From Microbacterium cremeum (GTDB lineage: Bacteria; Actinomycetota; Actinomycetes; Actinomycetales; Microbacteriaceae): a stretch of 64,000 nt of DNA. Location: assembly GCF_015277855.1 (NCBI RefSeq), contig NZ_CP063812.1:2356001-2420000 (forward strand), in the 5' to 3' direction. Below are positions 1 to 8,685 of the stretch, piece after piece. A program made the position numbers and the translations under genes. Each line of letters opens with the position of its first letter. The stretch's first letter is position 1. Under the pieces are notes generated by a model. That model was not told where the DNA came from. It did not search any database and was given only the letters and a program-made list of their open reading frames with translations.

Positions 1-1656
1 ATGGCGATCGAGACGGAGCAGAGGCAGCGGCAGGGCCGACGGACGTCGATGACCGACCGGCTCACCGAACGCCTGCACGGCACGACGATCTTCGGCCGGC
101 GGATCGGCGACCTCTCGGCCGCGGTCCGTGGCCGGCGGGTGCCGACCCACTGGACGAACCTGTTCGGAGTCGTGACGGTCACGTGCCTCCTCGTCGTCAC
201 CGTGACGGGGTTCGTGCTGATGTTCTGGTACACGCCGTCGAGCGAGATGGCGACGTACACCGGCTCGCACGCGCCGCTGCACGGCGCCGAGGCGTCGAAG
301 GCGTTCGCTTCGACGATGGGCATCACCTTCGACGTACCGGGGGGCCGGCTGATCCGTCAGGCGCACCACTGGGCGGCCCTGCTCCTGCCGGCCTCGATGG
401 TGCTGCAGCTGGTCGTGACGTTCTTCACCGGGGCCTTCCGTCGGCCGCGGCGTGGCCCGTGGGTGCTGCTCGTGCTCGCGTTCCTCGCCGCACTAGCCGC
501 CGGGTGGAGCGGATACGCCCTGCCCGACGACATGCTCTCGGGAACGGGACTGCGCATCGTGGAGGGCATCGTGCTCGGCATCCCGGTCGTCGGGACGTGG
601 GTCGCGTCCGCGCTCTTCGGCGGCCCGTTCCCGGGGCGGATCATCGAGAACCTGTACCCGCTGCACGTCCTGGTGTTCCCCGGTGCGCTCATCGTGCTCC
701 TCGCGCTGCGCGCGGTGGCGGCCTGGCGTCACGGACCCGCGCAGTTCCCCGGCCCCGGACGCACCGAGCAGAACGTCGTCGGAGTTCCGCTCGTCCCGAA
801 CGCGGCCGCACGGGCGGGCGGGCTGGGCGTCCTCGTGACCGGACTGCTCCTGCTCGTCTCGGCCACGGTGACCGTGAGCCCGATCTGGCTCTCCGGCCCT
901 GGCGACCCCGGGAACGCCGGGGCCGGCAGCCAGCCCGACTGGTACACGGGATTCCTCGACGGCGCGCTGCGGCTGGTCCCGCCGGGCTGGGAGGTGGTGT
1001 GGCTGGACCGCACGTGGACCCTCGCGATCCTGGTGCCGCTGGCGGTGGTCGGACTGTTCTTCGCGGTGGTCGCGGCGTATCCGTTCCTCGAGGAGTGGGT
1101 GACCGGCGACTCCCGTGCGCACCACCTGCTCGATCGTCCGCGCAACGCGCCCACGCGCACGGGCATCGGGGTGGCCGGGCTCGTCTTCGCCGGGGTGCTG
1201 TGGGCGGCGGGCGGCGCGGACATCCTCGCGATGACGTTCTGGATCAGCATCGAGCACGTCATCACCGCCCTGCAGGTGGCGCTCGTCGCGGGCCCGATCG
1301 TCGGCTTCACCGCCGCGCGACGGATCTGCCTGGGGCTCCAGCGCAAGGACCGCGACCTGCTCGCCCACGGCGTCGAGACCGGCCGCGTCGTGCGTCTCGC
1401 CGGCGGCGAGTACGTCGAGGTGCATCAGCCCCTCGACGAGGCGGAGCGTGCTCGCATCGCCCTCCCGGAGGCCCTGGAGCCCCCGGGAACCGGTCCGGAC
1501 CCGCTCGGCCGCCGCACCCTGACGCAGCGCGTGCGCCTGCGCCTGTGGGACTTCTACGTCGGCGGCCGCCTCGACGATGACGATGCGGCGCCCGTCCAGG
1601 GTGCGGAGCCGGTGGCACCGGCCGAGCAGCAGCCCGCGTCGCTCAGTCGGCGATGA
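1..1656 (+). CDS. qcrB: Cytochrome b (QcrB-like) paralogue lacking heme bH ligands
   Basis: This 551-residue membrane protein matches the actinobacterial cytochrome b of the bc1 complex, which oxidises menaquinol. It has the N-terminal PTHWTNLFG segment (48-56), a helix B with RQAHHW (119-124), GYALPDD (171-177), NLYPLHV (217-223), FPGPGRTE, and the Qo-site PDWY motif in its second half. About eight hydrophobic stretches fit the family topology. The first histidines of helix B (H122) and helix D (H222), the heme bL ligands, are present. The partners expected 14 and 15 residues later for heme bH are Q136 and R237. The ATG lies on the first base of the window, so the true start could be further upstream, although the length suits the family. 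No qcrC, qcrA or cytochrome oxidase gene follows. Family assignment is secure; function as a normal bc1 subunit is doubtful. Confidence 0.85.
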   Translation: MAIETEQRQRQGRRTSMTDRLTERLHGTTIFGRRIGDLSAAVRGRRVPTHWTNLFGVVTVTCLLVVTVTGFVLMFWYTPSSEMATYTGSHAPLHGAEASKAFASTMGITFDVPGGRLIRQAHHWAALLLPASMVLQLVVTFFTGAFRRPRRGPWVLLVLAFLAALAAGWSGYALPDDMLSGTGLRIVEGIVLGIPVVGTWVASALFGGPFPGRIIENLYPLHVLVFPGALIVLLALRAVAAWRHGPAQFPGPGRTEQNVVGVPLVPNAAARAGGLGVLVTGLLLLVSATVTVSPIWLSGPGDPGNAGAGSQPDWYTGFLDGALRLVPPGWEVVWLDRTWTLAILVPLAVVGLFFAVVAAYPFLEEWVTGDSRAHHLLDRPRNAPTRTGIGVAGLVFAGVLWAAGGADILAMTFWISIEHVITALQVALVAGPIVGFTAARRICLGLQRKDRDLLAHGVETGRVVRLAGGEYVEVHQPLDEAERARIALPEALEPPGTGPDPLGRRTLTQRVRLRLWDFYVGGRLDDDDAAPVQGAEPVAPAEQQPASLSRR

Positions 1657-2065
1657 GGCGCTTGCCGGTGGTCCACGTGTCGAAGGGCTCGTAGCCCAGC
1701 TCGCGGTAGAAACCCTGGGCCCCGTTGTTGTCGGGGCGCACCATGAGCTGCACCTTGGGGCATCCCATCGCCAGGAGCCGCTCCTCGGCCTCCTCGACGA
1801 GCCGCCTTCCGATGCCCTGCCCGCGCCGCTGCGGGTCGCTTGCGAGGTAGTACAGCCAGCCGCGGTGCCCGTCGTAGCCGGCCATCACCGATCCCACGAC
1901 CTGGCCGTCGGCCACGGCCACCAGGAACAGCTCCGGCTGCACCGACAGCTTGCGACGGATGTCCTGGTAGGGATTGTTCCACGCGCGGGTGAGACCGGTC
2001 GCCTGCCAGAGCGACACGACGGCCTCGGTCTCGGCGATGTCGAAGGGGCGGATGTCGATCGTCAT
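1643..2065 (-). CDS. ypeA: GNAT acetyltransferase, YpeA-like
   Basis: This is a single-domain GNAT N-acetyltransferase of 140 residues. It closely follows the YpeA pattern: [11 protein letters not shown] near residue 30, [18 protein letters not shown], the acetyl-CoA loop [10 protein letters not shown], and [13 protein letters not shown] with FYRELGYE. The substrate is unknown. The ATG at 2063-2065 overlaps the miaA stop as ATGA, so the two are probably translationally coupled. A longer reading frame continues upstream, but that part runs through miaA in another frame and looks non-genuine. The 3' end overlaps the cytochrome b gene by 14 bases in convergent orientation. Confidence 0.88.
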   Translation of the reverse strand: MTIDIRPFDIAETEAVVSLWQATGLTRAWNNPYQDIRRKLSVQPELFLVAVADGQVVGSVMAGYDGHRGWLYYLASDPQRRGQGIGRRLVEEAEERLLAMGCPKVQLMVRPDNNGAQGFYRELGYEPFDTWTTGKRLIAD

Positions 2066-3024
2066 GCTGTCGAGTCTGCCAGGGATGCCGCGGCCGCCCC
2101 CGGCGCCACCCACTGCACCCCCTCGTACCGCTTGAACCACGACACCTGCCGGCGGGCGTAGCGGCGGGTCAGCGCCTTCGTCTCGGCGATCGCGTCCGCC
2201 TCGGTCATCTCGCCTGTGATCTGGGCGAGCGCCTGGGCATAGCCGATCGCTCGGCGCGCGGTGACCCCGCGCTCGAGCCCCCGCTCACGGAGTGCCGCGA
2301 CCTCCGCGACGAGCCCGTCTCGCCACATCCCGTCGACCCGCTCATCGAGTCGGGCGACCAGCTCGTCGCGAGGCACCGACACGCCGATGACCGTCGTCGG
2401 CTCGTGCCACAGCACGGGTGCCTCCGGCAGCGCCGCGCCGTGCGTCCGCTCCCCCAGCTCGAGGACCTCGAGCGCCCGCACGATGCGGCGACCGTTGCGC
2501 GGGTCGATCCGCTCGGCGGTCGCCGGGTCCTGTGCACGCAGACGGGCGAAGAGGGCGCCCGGGCCGTCGGCGCCGAGCTCCGCCTCCAGGCGCGCCCGCA
2601 CGGCCTCGTCGCGCGGCGGGAAGCGGAAGTCGTAGAGCACGCTCGACACGTACAGTCCCGAACCGCCGACGAGGACGGCATCCGCCCCCCGTGCGTGGAT
2701 CTCGCGGATCGCGGTGCGCGCGGCATCCTGATACCAGGCGACGGCCGCGTCGTCGGTGACGTCGAGCACGTCGAAGAGGTGATGTCGGATGCCGCGACGC
2801 TCGCCCGACGGCAGCTTCGCGGTGCCGATATCCATTCCGCGGTACAGCTGCATCGCATCGGCGTTGACGATCTCGGTGGGTCGTCCGCGCGCGGCGATCG
2901 TCTCGGCGAGGTCCAGCGACAGCGCCGTCTTGCCGGTGCCGGTGGCACCGACGATCACCCAGAGGCGCGGGCCCGTACCGGACTCGCTCCGGTCGCCGGG
3001 CGCGCCGACCGAGACGGAACGCAC
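2062..3024 (-). CDS. miaA: tRNA dimethylallyltransferase MiaA
   Basis: MiaA transfers a dimethylallyl group to N6 of adenine 37 in tRNAs reading UNN codons; the product is the substrate of MiaB, encoded just upstream. The sequence has the P-loop [11 protein letters not shown] near the N-terminus, [16 protein letters not shown], the GGSGLY and FPPRDE segments, RDGLVAEV, and [14 protein letters not shown] near the C-terminus. I chose the GTG at 3022-3024, which follows a purine-rich GGAAGAGGAG and gives 320 residues, a normal length. The frame stays open further upstream to overlap miaB, but that part is low-complexity Arg/Ser/Pro sequence. The 67-base gap to miaB contains a dispersed repeat. 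Confidence 0.9.
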   Translation of the reverse strand: MRSVSVGAPGDRSESGTGPRLWVIVGATGTGKTALSLDLAETIAARGRPTEIVNADAMQLYRGMDIGTAKLPSGERRGIRHHLFDVLDVTDDAAVAWYQDAARTAIREIHARGADAVLVGGSGLYVSSVLYDFRFPPRDEAVRARLEAELGADGPGALFARLRAQDPATAERIDPRNGRRIVRALEVLELGERTHGAALPEAPVLWHEPTTVIGVSVPRDELVARLDERVDGMWRDGLVAEVAALRERGLERGVTARRAIGYAQALAQITGEMTEADAIAETKALTRRYARRQVSWFKRYEGVQWVAPGAAAASLADSTA

Positions 3025-3035
3025 GGACTCCTCTT

Positions 3036-3090
3036 CCGGCTCCGGCCGTCTCGTCTCGTCGCTGCGCTCGTCGCTCAACGACCGGCCGCT
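3036..3090. repeat. Dispersed-repeat sequence between miaB and miaA
   Basis: The sequence gtctcgtctcgtcgctgcgc followed by tcgtcgctcaacgaccgg carries the cggtcgttgagcga word (on the minus strand). The same kind of word occurs in the hairpin at 43752-43798 and, changed, in the recA-recX tandem array. These are probably members of one intergenic repeat family. Confidence 0.45.
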
Positions 3091-3091
3091 T

Positions 3092-4639
3092 TCACACGCC
3101 GGCGCGCAGCGTGGGCAGGCCGAGCGAGACCGCACGGGGCGCTCCAGCCTCGGCGGGCGCGGGGACCGCGCACGACTCTGCCTGCGACCTGTCCCACGCG
3201 TCGCCTGACCGCGTCCGGCGGATGCGCAGCGGCGCGCCGTCGGGCGCATCGGCGAGGAGGTGGAAGGGGGCCGCGTGCGTCACCACGACCGAGACCACAT
3301 CGCCGGGGCGCGGAACGTCGGAGCCGGCGGGCACCTCGAAGTGCACGAGCCGATTGTCTTCGGCGCGTCCGGTCAGACGGTGGGTCTCGGCATCCTTCTT
3401 GCCTTCCCCCGTGGAGACGAGCACCTGGAGCTCGCGACCCAGTTGCCGCTGGTTCTCTTCGAGCGAGATGCGCTCCTGCAGGGCCACCAGACGCTCGTAG
3501 CGTTCCTGGACGACCGCCTTCGGCACCTGGTCGGGCATGGTGGCCGCCGGAGTGCCCTCGCGGATCGAGTACTGGAAGGTGAAGGCGCTGGCGAAACGGG
3601 CCTGTTCGACGACCCGCATGGTGTCTTCGAAGTCCTCATCGGTCTCACCGGGGAAGCCGACGATGATGTCGGTCGAGATGGCGGCGTTCGGGATCTTCGC
3701 GCGCACCCGGTCGAGGATGCCGAGGAACCGCTCGCTGCGGTACGAGCGGCGCATCGCCTTGAGGATGCGGTCGCTGCCCGACTGCAGCGGCATGTGCAGC
3801 TGCGGCATGACCGCGGGCGTCTCGGCCATCGCGTCGATCACGTCGTCGGTGAACGCGGCCGGGTGCGGGCTCGTGAAGCGGATGCGCTCGAGCCCCGGGA
3901 TCTCGCCGGCGGCGCGCAGCAGCTTGCCGAACGCATGGCGGTCGCCGAACTCGACGCCGTACGAGTTCACGTTCTGACCGAGCAGCGTCACCTCCATGGC
4001 GCCGTCGTCGACGAGGAGGCGGATCTCGTTGAGGATGTCGCCGGGCCGGCGGTCCTTCTCTTTGCCGCGCAGGCTCGGCACGATGCAGAACGTGCAGGTG
4101 TTGTTGCAGCCGACCGAGATCGACACCCAGCCGCTGTAGATGCTGTCGCGCTTGGTGGGCAGCGTCGAAGGGAAGACCTCGAGCGACTCGAGGATCTCGA
4201 GCTCGGCATCGCCGTTGTGCCGCGCGCGCTCGAGCAGTCCCGGCAGCGAGCCCATGTTGTGCGTGCCGAAGACGACGTCGACCCACGGCGCCTTCTCGAG
4301 AACGGCCTGCTTGTCCATCTGCGCCAGGCAGCCGCCGACGGCGATCTGCATGCCCTCGCGCTTGTCTTTGCGCGACTTCAAGTGGCCGAGGGTGCCGTAG
4401 AGCTTGCCGGCGGCGTTGTCGCGCACCGCGCACGTGTTGATGACGACGACGTCCGCCTCTACGCCCGCCTCCGCACGGATGTAACCCGCGCTCTCGAGAG
4501 AGCCCGACAGGCGCTCGGAGTCGTGGACGTTCATCTGGCACCCGAACGTGCGCACCTCGTACGTGCGCGCGTGGCCGTCGGCGCCGATCGCGGCGGGCGA
4601 CGACTCGATGAGAGTCGGGGAAGCGGAAGGAGAAGACAT
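3092..4639 (-). CDS. miaB: tRNA-2-methylthio-N6-dimethylallyladenosine synthase MiaB
   Basis: MiaB is a radical-SAM methylthiotransferase that adds a methylthio group to i6A37 of tRNA. Residues 32-38 (FGCQMNV) start the N-terminal UPF0004 domain with cluster cysteine C34, [10 protein letters not shown] supplies the second, and GGCLAQ the third. The radical-SAM cluster motif CNNTCTFC is followed by [24 protein letters not shown]-like MPLQSGSD and DIIVGFPGE are all present, and a C-terminal TRAM domain carries [12 protein letters not shown]. At 515 residues it is a full-length enzyme. The ATG is at 4637-4639. It is the first gene of a miaB-miaA-ypeA run. Confidence 0.95.
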   Translation of the reverse strand: MSSPSASPTLIESSPAAIGADGHARTYEVRTFGCQMNVHDSERLSGSLESAGYIRAEAGVEADVVVINTCAVRDNAAGKLYGTLGHLKSRKDKREGMQIAVGGCLAQMDKQAVLEKAPWVDVVFGTHNMGSLPGLLERARHNGDAELEILESLEVFPSTLPTKRDSIYSGWVSISVGCNNTCTFCIVPSLRGKEKDRRPGDILNEIRLLVDDGAMEVTLLGQNVNSYGVEFGDRHAFGKLLRAAGEIPGLERIRFTSPHPAAFTDDVIDAMAETPAVMPQLHMPLQSGSDRILKAMRRSYRSERFLGILDRVRAKIPNAAISTDIIVGFPGETDEDFEDTMRVVEQARFASAFTFQYSIREGTPAATMPDQVPKAVVQERYERLVALQERISLEENQRQLGRELQVLVSTGEGKKDAETHRLTGRAEDNRLVHFEVPAGSDVPRPGDVVSVVVTHAAPFHLLADAPDGAPLRIRRTRSGDAWDRSQAESCAVPAPAEAGAPRAVSLGLPTLRAGV

Positions 4640-4701
4640 GATGGGCCATTCTACGAGCCGGGCCTGGCAGCACGGCCGTCGCTGTTCGGGGCGTCCCGGT
4701 G

Positions 4702-5418
4702 TCAGCGGAAGCGGACCCCTGACCCGGAACCCTGCTCGTCCAGTGCGCGCCGCGCGGCGTCGAGCGCGATCGACCCGCCATAGCCGCGACGCGCCAGCTG
4801 GCCGCTCAGACGCCGCACCGCGGTGTCGCGGTCGAGGTCGCGCATCGCGCGCGCCTTCGTGCGGGCGTACTCCAGCGCACGGTCGGCGTCGTCGTCGGGA
4901 AGCGCGGTGAGGGCGGCTTCGCCGACATCACGCGGCACCCCGCGCTTCGCGAGTGTCTGCGCGATGACGCGTCGACCTTGCCCCTTGCGGTCGACGGCCG
5001 CATGGACGATCTGCTCGGCAAGCGCGGCGTCGTCGAGGTACCCGCGGTCGAGGAACGCCTGCAGCACGTCCTCGGCCGCGTCGGCGTCGAGGCCCGGCTC
5101 GGCCAGGACGGCGCGGGCCTCTGCGACCGAGAGCGATCGCGTGCGCAGCTTCTTCAGCAGGCGCTTCTCCGCCTGCTCCCGGACGGCGTCGGCCGACTCG
5201 GATCCGAAGCCGTCGCCGGCGTCGAATCGCGGACTGCGACCAGGGCGGGCGCCGACCGCGTCGTCATCCGGGTCATCGGCCCATGTCGCATTCCACCCCA
5301 CCTCGCCCATCGGTGCGGAGTCGGGAGGAACGCGCTGCTGTCCGGTGCTCTGGGCGCCGAACAGCGGGATCACGGGGGCGAGCGAGTCCTGCCGCTCGCC
5401 CCCGTCGCCGCTATCCAC
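4702..5418 (-). CDS. recX: Regulatory protein RecX
   Basis: RecX binds the RecA filament and modulates recombinase activity. This 238-residue protein has the three-helix RecX repeats in the C-terminal half: [18 protein letters not shown], the [16 protein letters not shown] segment, [16 protein letters not shown] and the final [19 protein letters not shown]. The first 75 residues are acidic, low in predicted structure and unlike RecX, a common actinobacterial extension. The start is GTG at 5416-5418, preceded by a weak GGTGGGG. The gene lies 105 bases downstream of recA on the same strand, and that gap is almost entirely a four-copy tandem repeat. Confidence 0.9.
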   Translation of the reverse strand: MDSGDGGERQDSLAPVIPLFGAQSTGQQRVPPDSAPMGEVGWNATWADDPDDDAVGARPGRSPRFDAGDGFGSESADAVREQAEKRLLKKLRTRSLSVAEARAVLAEPGLDADAAEDVLQAFLDRGYLDDAALAEQIVHAAVDRKGQGRRVIAQTLAKRGVPRDVGEAALTALPDDDADRALEYARTKARAMRDLDRDTAVRRLSGQLARRGYGGSIALDAARRALDEQGSGSGVRFR

Positions 5419-5427
5419 ACCCCACCG

Positions 5428-5523
5428 CGGTTGTCGAGCTCCGTCGAGACACGGTTGTCGAGCTCCGTCGAGACACGGTTGTCGAGCTCCGTCGAGACAC
5501 GGTTGTCGAGCTCCGTCGAGACA
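5428..5523. repeat. Four perfect 24-bp tandem repeats between recA and recX
   Basis: Four identical 24-base units occupy 5428-5451, 5452-5475, 5476-5499 and 5500-5523. Each begins cggttgtcgagctccgtc and ends gagaca on the plus strand. The array ends on the base next to the recA stop codon and begins ten bases before the recX start codon. Each unit contains the palindrome gagctc and two tcga words, so it can form small hairpins in the recA-recX transcript. The units encode short artefactual peptide repeats in other frames. Confidence 0.95.
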
Positions 5524-6576
<1,053 letters not shown>

Positions 6577-6760
6577 GGCGTGCTCCTTATGCTCGCGTTC
6601 CGTCGCCTGTAGGCTGTCGCGCTCCGCCCCGGGTGGGACGGATGCTGCGACAAGGCGTGAGGTGTCGTTCGACGTGGATCACGTTACGAGCGGGCTCCGA
6701 CATCCGTCTTCGCTCCTCTCGATCCGTGGACAGACACGTCCTCGACTCCTGCTGTGGAGG

Positions 6761-6790
6761 AGCCTACGCGGACCTCGAACGAACGTTCGA
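6761..6790 (-). promoter_or_regulatory. SOS (LexA) box and -10 element of recA
   Basis: Bases 6775-6790 read tcgaacgaacgttcga, a perfect 16-base palindrome matching the actinobacterial/Gram-positive LexA box (TCGAAC-N4-GTTCGA). On the minus strand a TAGGCT hexamer (complement of 6761-6766) follows eight bases downstream, so LexA would sit over the promoter. This implies a recA leader of about 175-180 bases. The box is between the DUF3046 gene and recA. Confidence 0.85.
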
Positions 6791-6805
6791 TGCGACACGC
6801 CGCGA

Positions 6806-7030
6806 TCAGCGCGCGCGGGGCTCGAGGCGTCCGACGCCGTGGCGCCGCGCCACGGGGACATCGAGTTCGGCGCACAGCGCCAGCCACACGTCGCGCGGGG
6901 GCACACCCGCGGCGATCGCATCGGCGGGCGTGCGGTCGCCGACCTGCGACAGCACGAGATCGTTCACGATCGCGTTGGAGCGGTCTCCGAACTCATCGGC
7001 GACGGCACGATTGAACTCACTGCGGCGCAT
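6806..7030 (-). CDS. DUF3046 family protein
   Basis: This small protein of 74 residues matches the DUF3046 family found next to recA in many actinobacteria; its function is unknown. Visible family features are the N-terminal RRSEFNRAVADEFG, DLVLSQVGDRTPADAIAAG, and the DVWLALCAELDVP segment. It has no signal peptide or membrane helix. The ATG is at 7028-7030. It lies upstream of recA on the same strand, but the LexA-controlled promoter follows its stop codon, so recA can be expressed independently. Confidence 0.85.
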   Translation of the reverse strand: MRRSEFNRAVADEFGDRSNAIVNDLVLSQVGDRTPADAIAAGVPPRDVWLALCAELDVPVARRHGVGRLEPRAR

Positions 7031-7044
7031 AGCGGTGGCTGGTT

Positions 7045-7096
7045 CCCGAACTCTCTCGAAGGGTTGTTCCTGAGCGCTGCCGAAGGGCGGATCCGC
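7045..7096. repeat. Dispersed intergenic repeat-like sequence
   Basis: The gap between clgR and the DUF3046 gene holds cgaagggttgttcctgagcg followed by ctgccgaagggcgg. The cgaaggg word occurs twice about 28 bases apart, with gttcctgagcgctgccgaag between. This type of sequence is commonly dispersed in high-GC genomes. I see no complete second copy in the window, so the assignment is tentative. Confidence 0.35.
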
Positions 7097-7114
7097 CTCG
7101 TCGCGATCCGCGGC

Positions 7115-7423
7115 TCAGTGCAGCGAGAGCTCGGCGTCGACCGAGGCCATCAGGTCGTCGGGGACGACGTCGGGGAACGTCTGCAGCCCCTCGATCACCG
7201 AGATGCGGTCCCCCACCTCACGCATGATGGTCGAGATGGGAACGTCGAGCGCTTCTGCCACCGAGGCGAGGATCTCGCTCGAGGCCTCCTTCTGACCGCG
7301 CTCGACCTCACTCAGGTAGCCGAGCGCGACACTGGCGCGGCTCGCGACCTGCCGGAGGGTACGACCCTTCTGCTGGCGGAAATCACGAAGCACTTCGCCG
7401 ATCTCTTGACGTACCAGGATCAT
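7115..7423 (-). CDS. clgR: ClgR-type XRE transcriptional regulator
   Basis: This 102-residue XRE-family DNA-binding protein has the ClgR pattern. ClgR activates clp protease and other proteostasis genes in actinobacteria and is itself removed by ClpP. MILVRQEIGEVLRDFRQQ leads into the helix-turn-helix TLRQVASRASVALGYLSEVERG, followed by KEASSEILASVAEAL. I start it at the ATG 7421-7423, preceded by a very strong TGAGGAGGGGG; the frame extends 19 codons further, but those residues do not resemble the family. Its place between recA and the pgsA-cinA genes is the usual actinobacterial context. Confidence 0.92.
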   Translation of the reverse strand: MILVRQEIGEVLRDFRQQKGRTLRQVASRASVALGYLSEVERGQKEASSEILASVAEALDVPISTIMREVGDRISVIEGLQTFPDVVPDDLMASVDAELSLH

Positions 7424-7464
7424 GGCGGGCCCCCTCCTCACTTCTGATTCCGCGTGTCCGGGTG

Positions 7465-7493
7465 GACAACAGTACATCACCGGTTGATGTCAA
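7465..7493 (-). promoter_or_regulatory. Inverted repeat over the candidate clgR promoter
   Basis: Bases 7474-7490 (acatcaccggttgatgt) form a perfect inverted repeat with 6-base arms around ccggt. On the minus strand a consensus -35 TTGACA (complement of 7488-7493) overlaps one arm. The matching -10 about 17 bases on (complement of 7465-7470, GTTGTC) is poor, which fits an activated promoter. The region is noticeably more AT-rich than its surroundings. It may be an operator for ClgR itself or another regulator. Confidence 0.5.
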
Positions 7494-7571
7494 TCTAAAC
7501 CCGTGCGCTGAGCAATGGGTGGGAATCACCGAATGTAACCGAGACGAAACACAGTCTGTTCCCGAGGCCGG

Positions 7572-8081
7572 TCATCCGCTCCGCAGCACGCTCGCGCACA
7601 GCCCCAGCGCCGCCGCGACGGTCGCCACGCGGATCTCGCGCCGGGTTCCGCTCAGCGCGAGACGCTCGACCGTCTCCTGCTCGGGCGTCGTGATCGCGAT
7701 GTAGACGGCTCCGACGGGCTGACCGTCCTGCGGGTCGGGCCCGGCGACCCCCGTCGTCGCGATCGCGACATCGGCATCGAGCACGCGCCGCGCCCCGCGG
7801 GCCATCTGCCGCGCGACCTCCGCGTCGACCGGGCCCGCACGGGCCAGGAGGCCCCTGTCCACCCCGAGCACCGTCGTCTTCACGTCCGTCGCGTACGCGG
7901 CGATCCCGCCCCGCACGCTCGCGGACGCCCCCGGCACGTCCACCAGGGTCGCGACGACGAGCCCCGCGGTGAGCGACTCGGCGGTGCCGACCGACCAGCC
8001 GCGACGTGCGAGCGCCGCGAGCACGTCTTCCGCGGACGCCGAGGGCGCCGATGGATGCCGCTCCCCGGCGTCGCCGGTCAC
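7572..8081 (-). CDS. cinA: CinA C-terminal family protein (nicotinamide-nucleotide amidase)
   Basis: This 169-residue protein is the stand-alone CinA C-terminal domain. In characterised relatives (PncC) it deamidates nicotinamide mononucleotide for NAD recycling. Residues LAALARRGWSVGTAESLTAG contain the catalytic serine loop, followed by VRGGIAAYATDVKTTVLGV, DVAIATTGVAGPD with GQPVGAVYIAI, and a C-terminal helix. The GTG start at 8079-8081 overlaps the pgsA stop by four bases (GTGA). The N-terminal molybdopterin-like domain of full CinA is absent. Confidence 0.88.
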   Translation of the reverse strand: MTGDAGERHPSAPSASAEDVLAALARRGWSVGTAESLTAGLVVATLVDVPGASASVRGGIAAYATDVKTTVLGVDRGLLARAGPVDAEVARQMARGARRVLDADVAIATTGVAGPDPQDGQPVGAVYIAITTPEQETVERLALSGTRREIRVATVAAALGLCASVLRSG

Positions 8082-8650
8082 TTCGCCGCGCGCCGTGCGC
8101 GTGCCGCGCGGGCCTCGCTGACGACGTAGTCGATGCCGCTCGCGATGGTGAGCACGACCGCGATCGCCATCGTGATGCCGTTGACCCACCAGATCCACTC
8201 GCCGACGAGGTTCCACAGCGGCAGCAGGGCGAGCGAGAGGGCGACCGCCTGCGCGACGGTCTTGAGCTTGCCCATCCATGCCGCGGCCAGCACGTGGTCG
8301 CTGACCACGACGAACCGGTACACGGTGATGCCGATCTCGCGCACGAGGACGACGATCGTGATCCACCACGGCAGCTCGGCGAGGATCGACAGGCCGACGA
8401 ACGCGAAGCCCGTCAGCACCTTGTCGGCGATGGGGTCGAGCAGCTTTCCGAGATCCGTGACGATGTCGTGCCGGCGCGCCAGGTACCCGTCGAGCCCGTC
8501 GGTCGCGATCGCGACGATGAACAGCGCAGCCGCCCACCACCGCAGCGGCCCGTCGGCCCCGCCGTCCGCGAGGAGCATCCACAGGAACACCGGCGCGCAC
8601 AGGATGCGCACGACCGTGATCGCATTGGGCAACTGCCGCGGGATCGCCAT
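8078..8650 (-). CDS. pgsA: CDP-diacylglycerol-glycerol-3-phosphate 3-phosphatidyltransferase PgsA
   Basis: PgsA makes phosphatidylglycerol phosphate from CDP-diacylglycerol and glycerol-3-phosphate in the membrane. The CDP-alcohol phosphotransferase signature is intact: TDGLDGYLARR followed by the G-x3-D-x3-D part in LGKLLDPIADK. The N-terminus IPRQLPNAITVVRIL is typical, and five to six hydrophobic helices cover the rest of the 190 residues. The ATG is at 8648-8650. It is co-transcribed with cinA, as in most actinobacteria, and ftsK lies just upstream. A phosphatidylinositol-phosphate synthase is an alternative within the superfamily, but the context supports pgsA. Confidence 0.88.
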   Translation of the reverse strand: MAIPRQLPNAITVVRILCAPVFLWMLLADGGADGPLRWWAAALFIVAIATDGLDGYLARRHDIVTDLGKLLDPIADKVLTGFAFVGLSILAELPWWITIVVLVREIGITVYRFVVVSDHVLAAAWMGKLKTVAQAVALSLALLPLWNLVGEWIWWVNGITMAIAVVLTIASGIDYVVSEARAARARRAAK

Positions 8651-8685
8651 GCTCCGAGCCTATCGGCCGGGTGCGAACCCGACGG

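Noticed and set aside
5428..5523. CRISPR array
   Set aside because: The units are contiguous with no unique spacers and there are no cas genes.
7572..8600. A 342-residue CinA with an N-terminal extension
   Set aside because: The first half is pgsA read in another frame; the GTGA overlap with pgsA defines the start.
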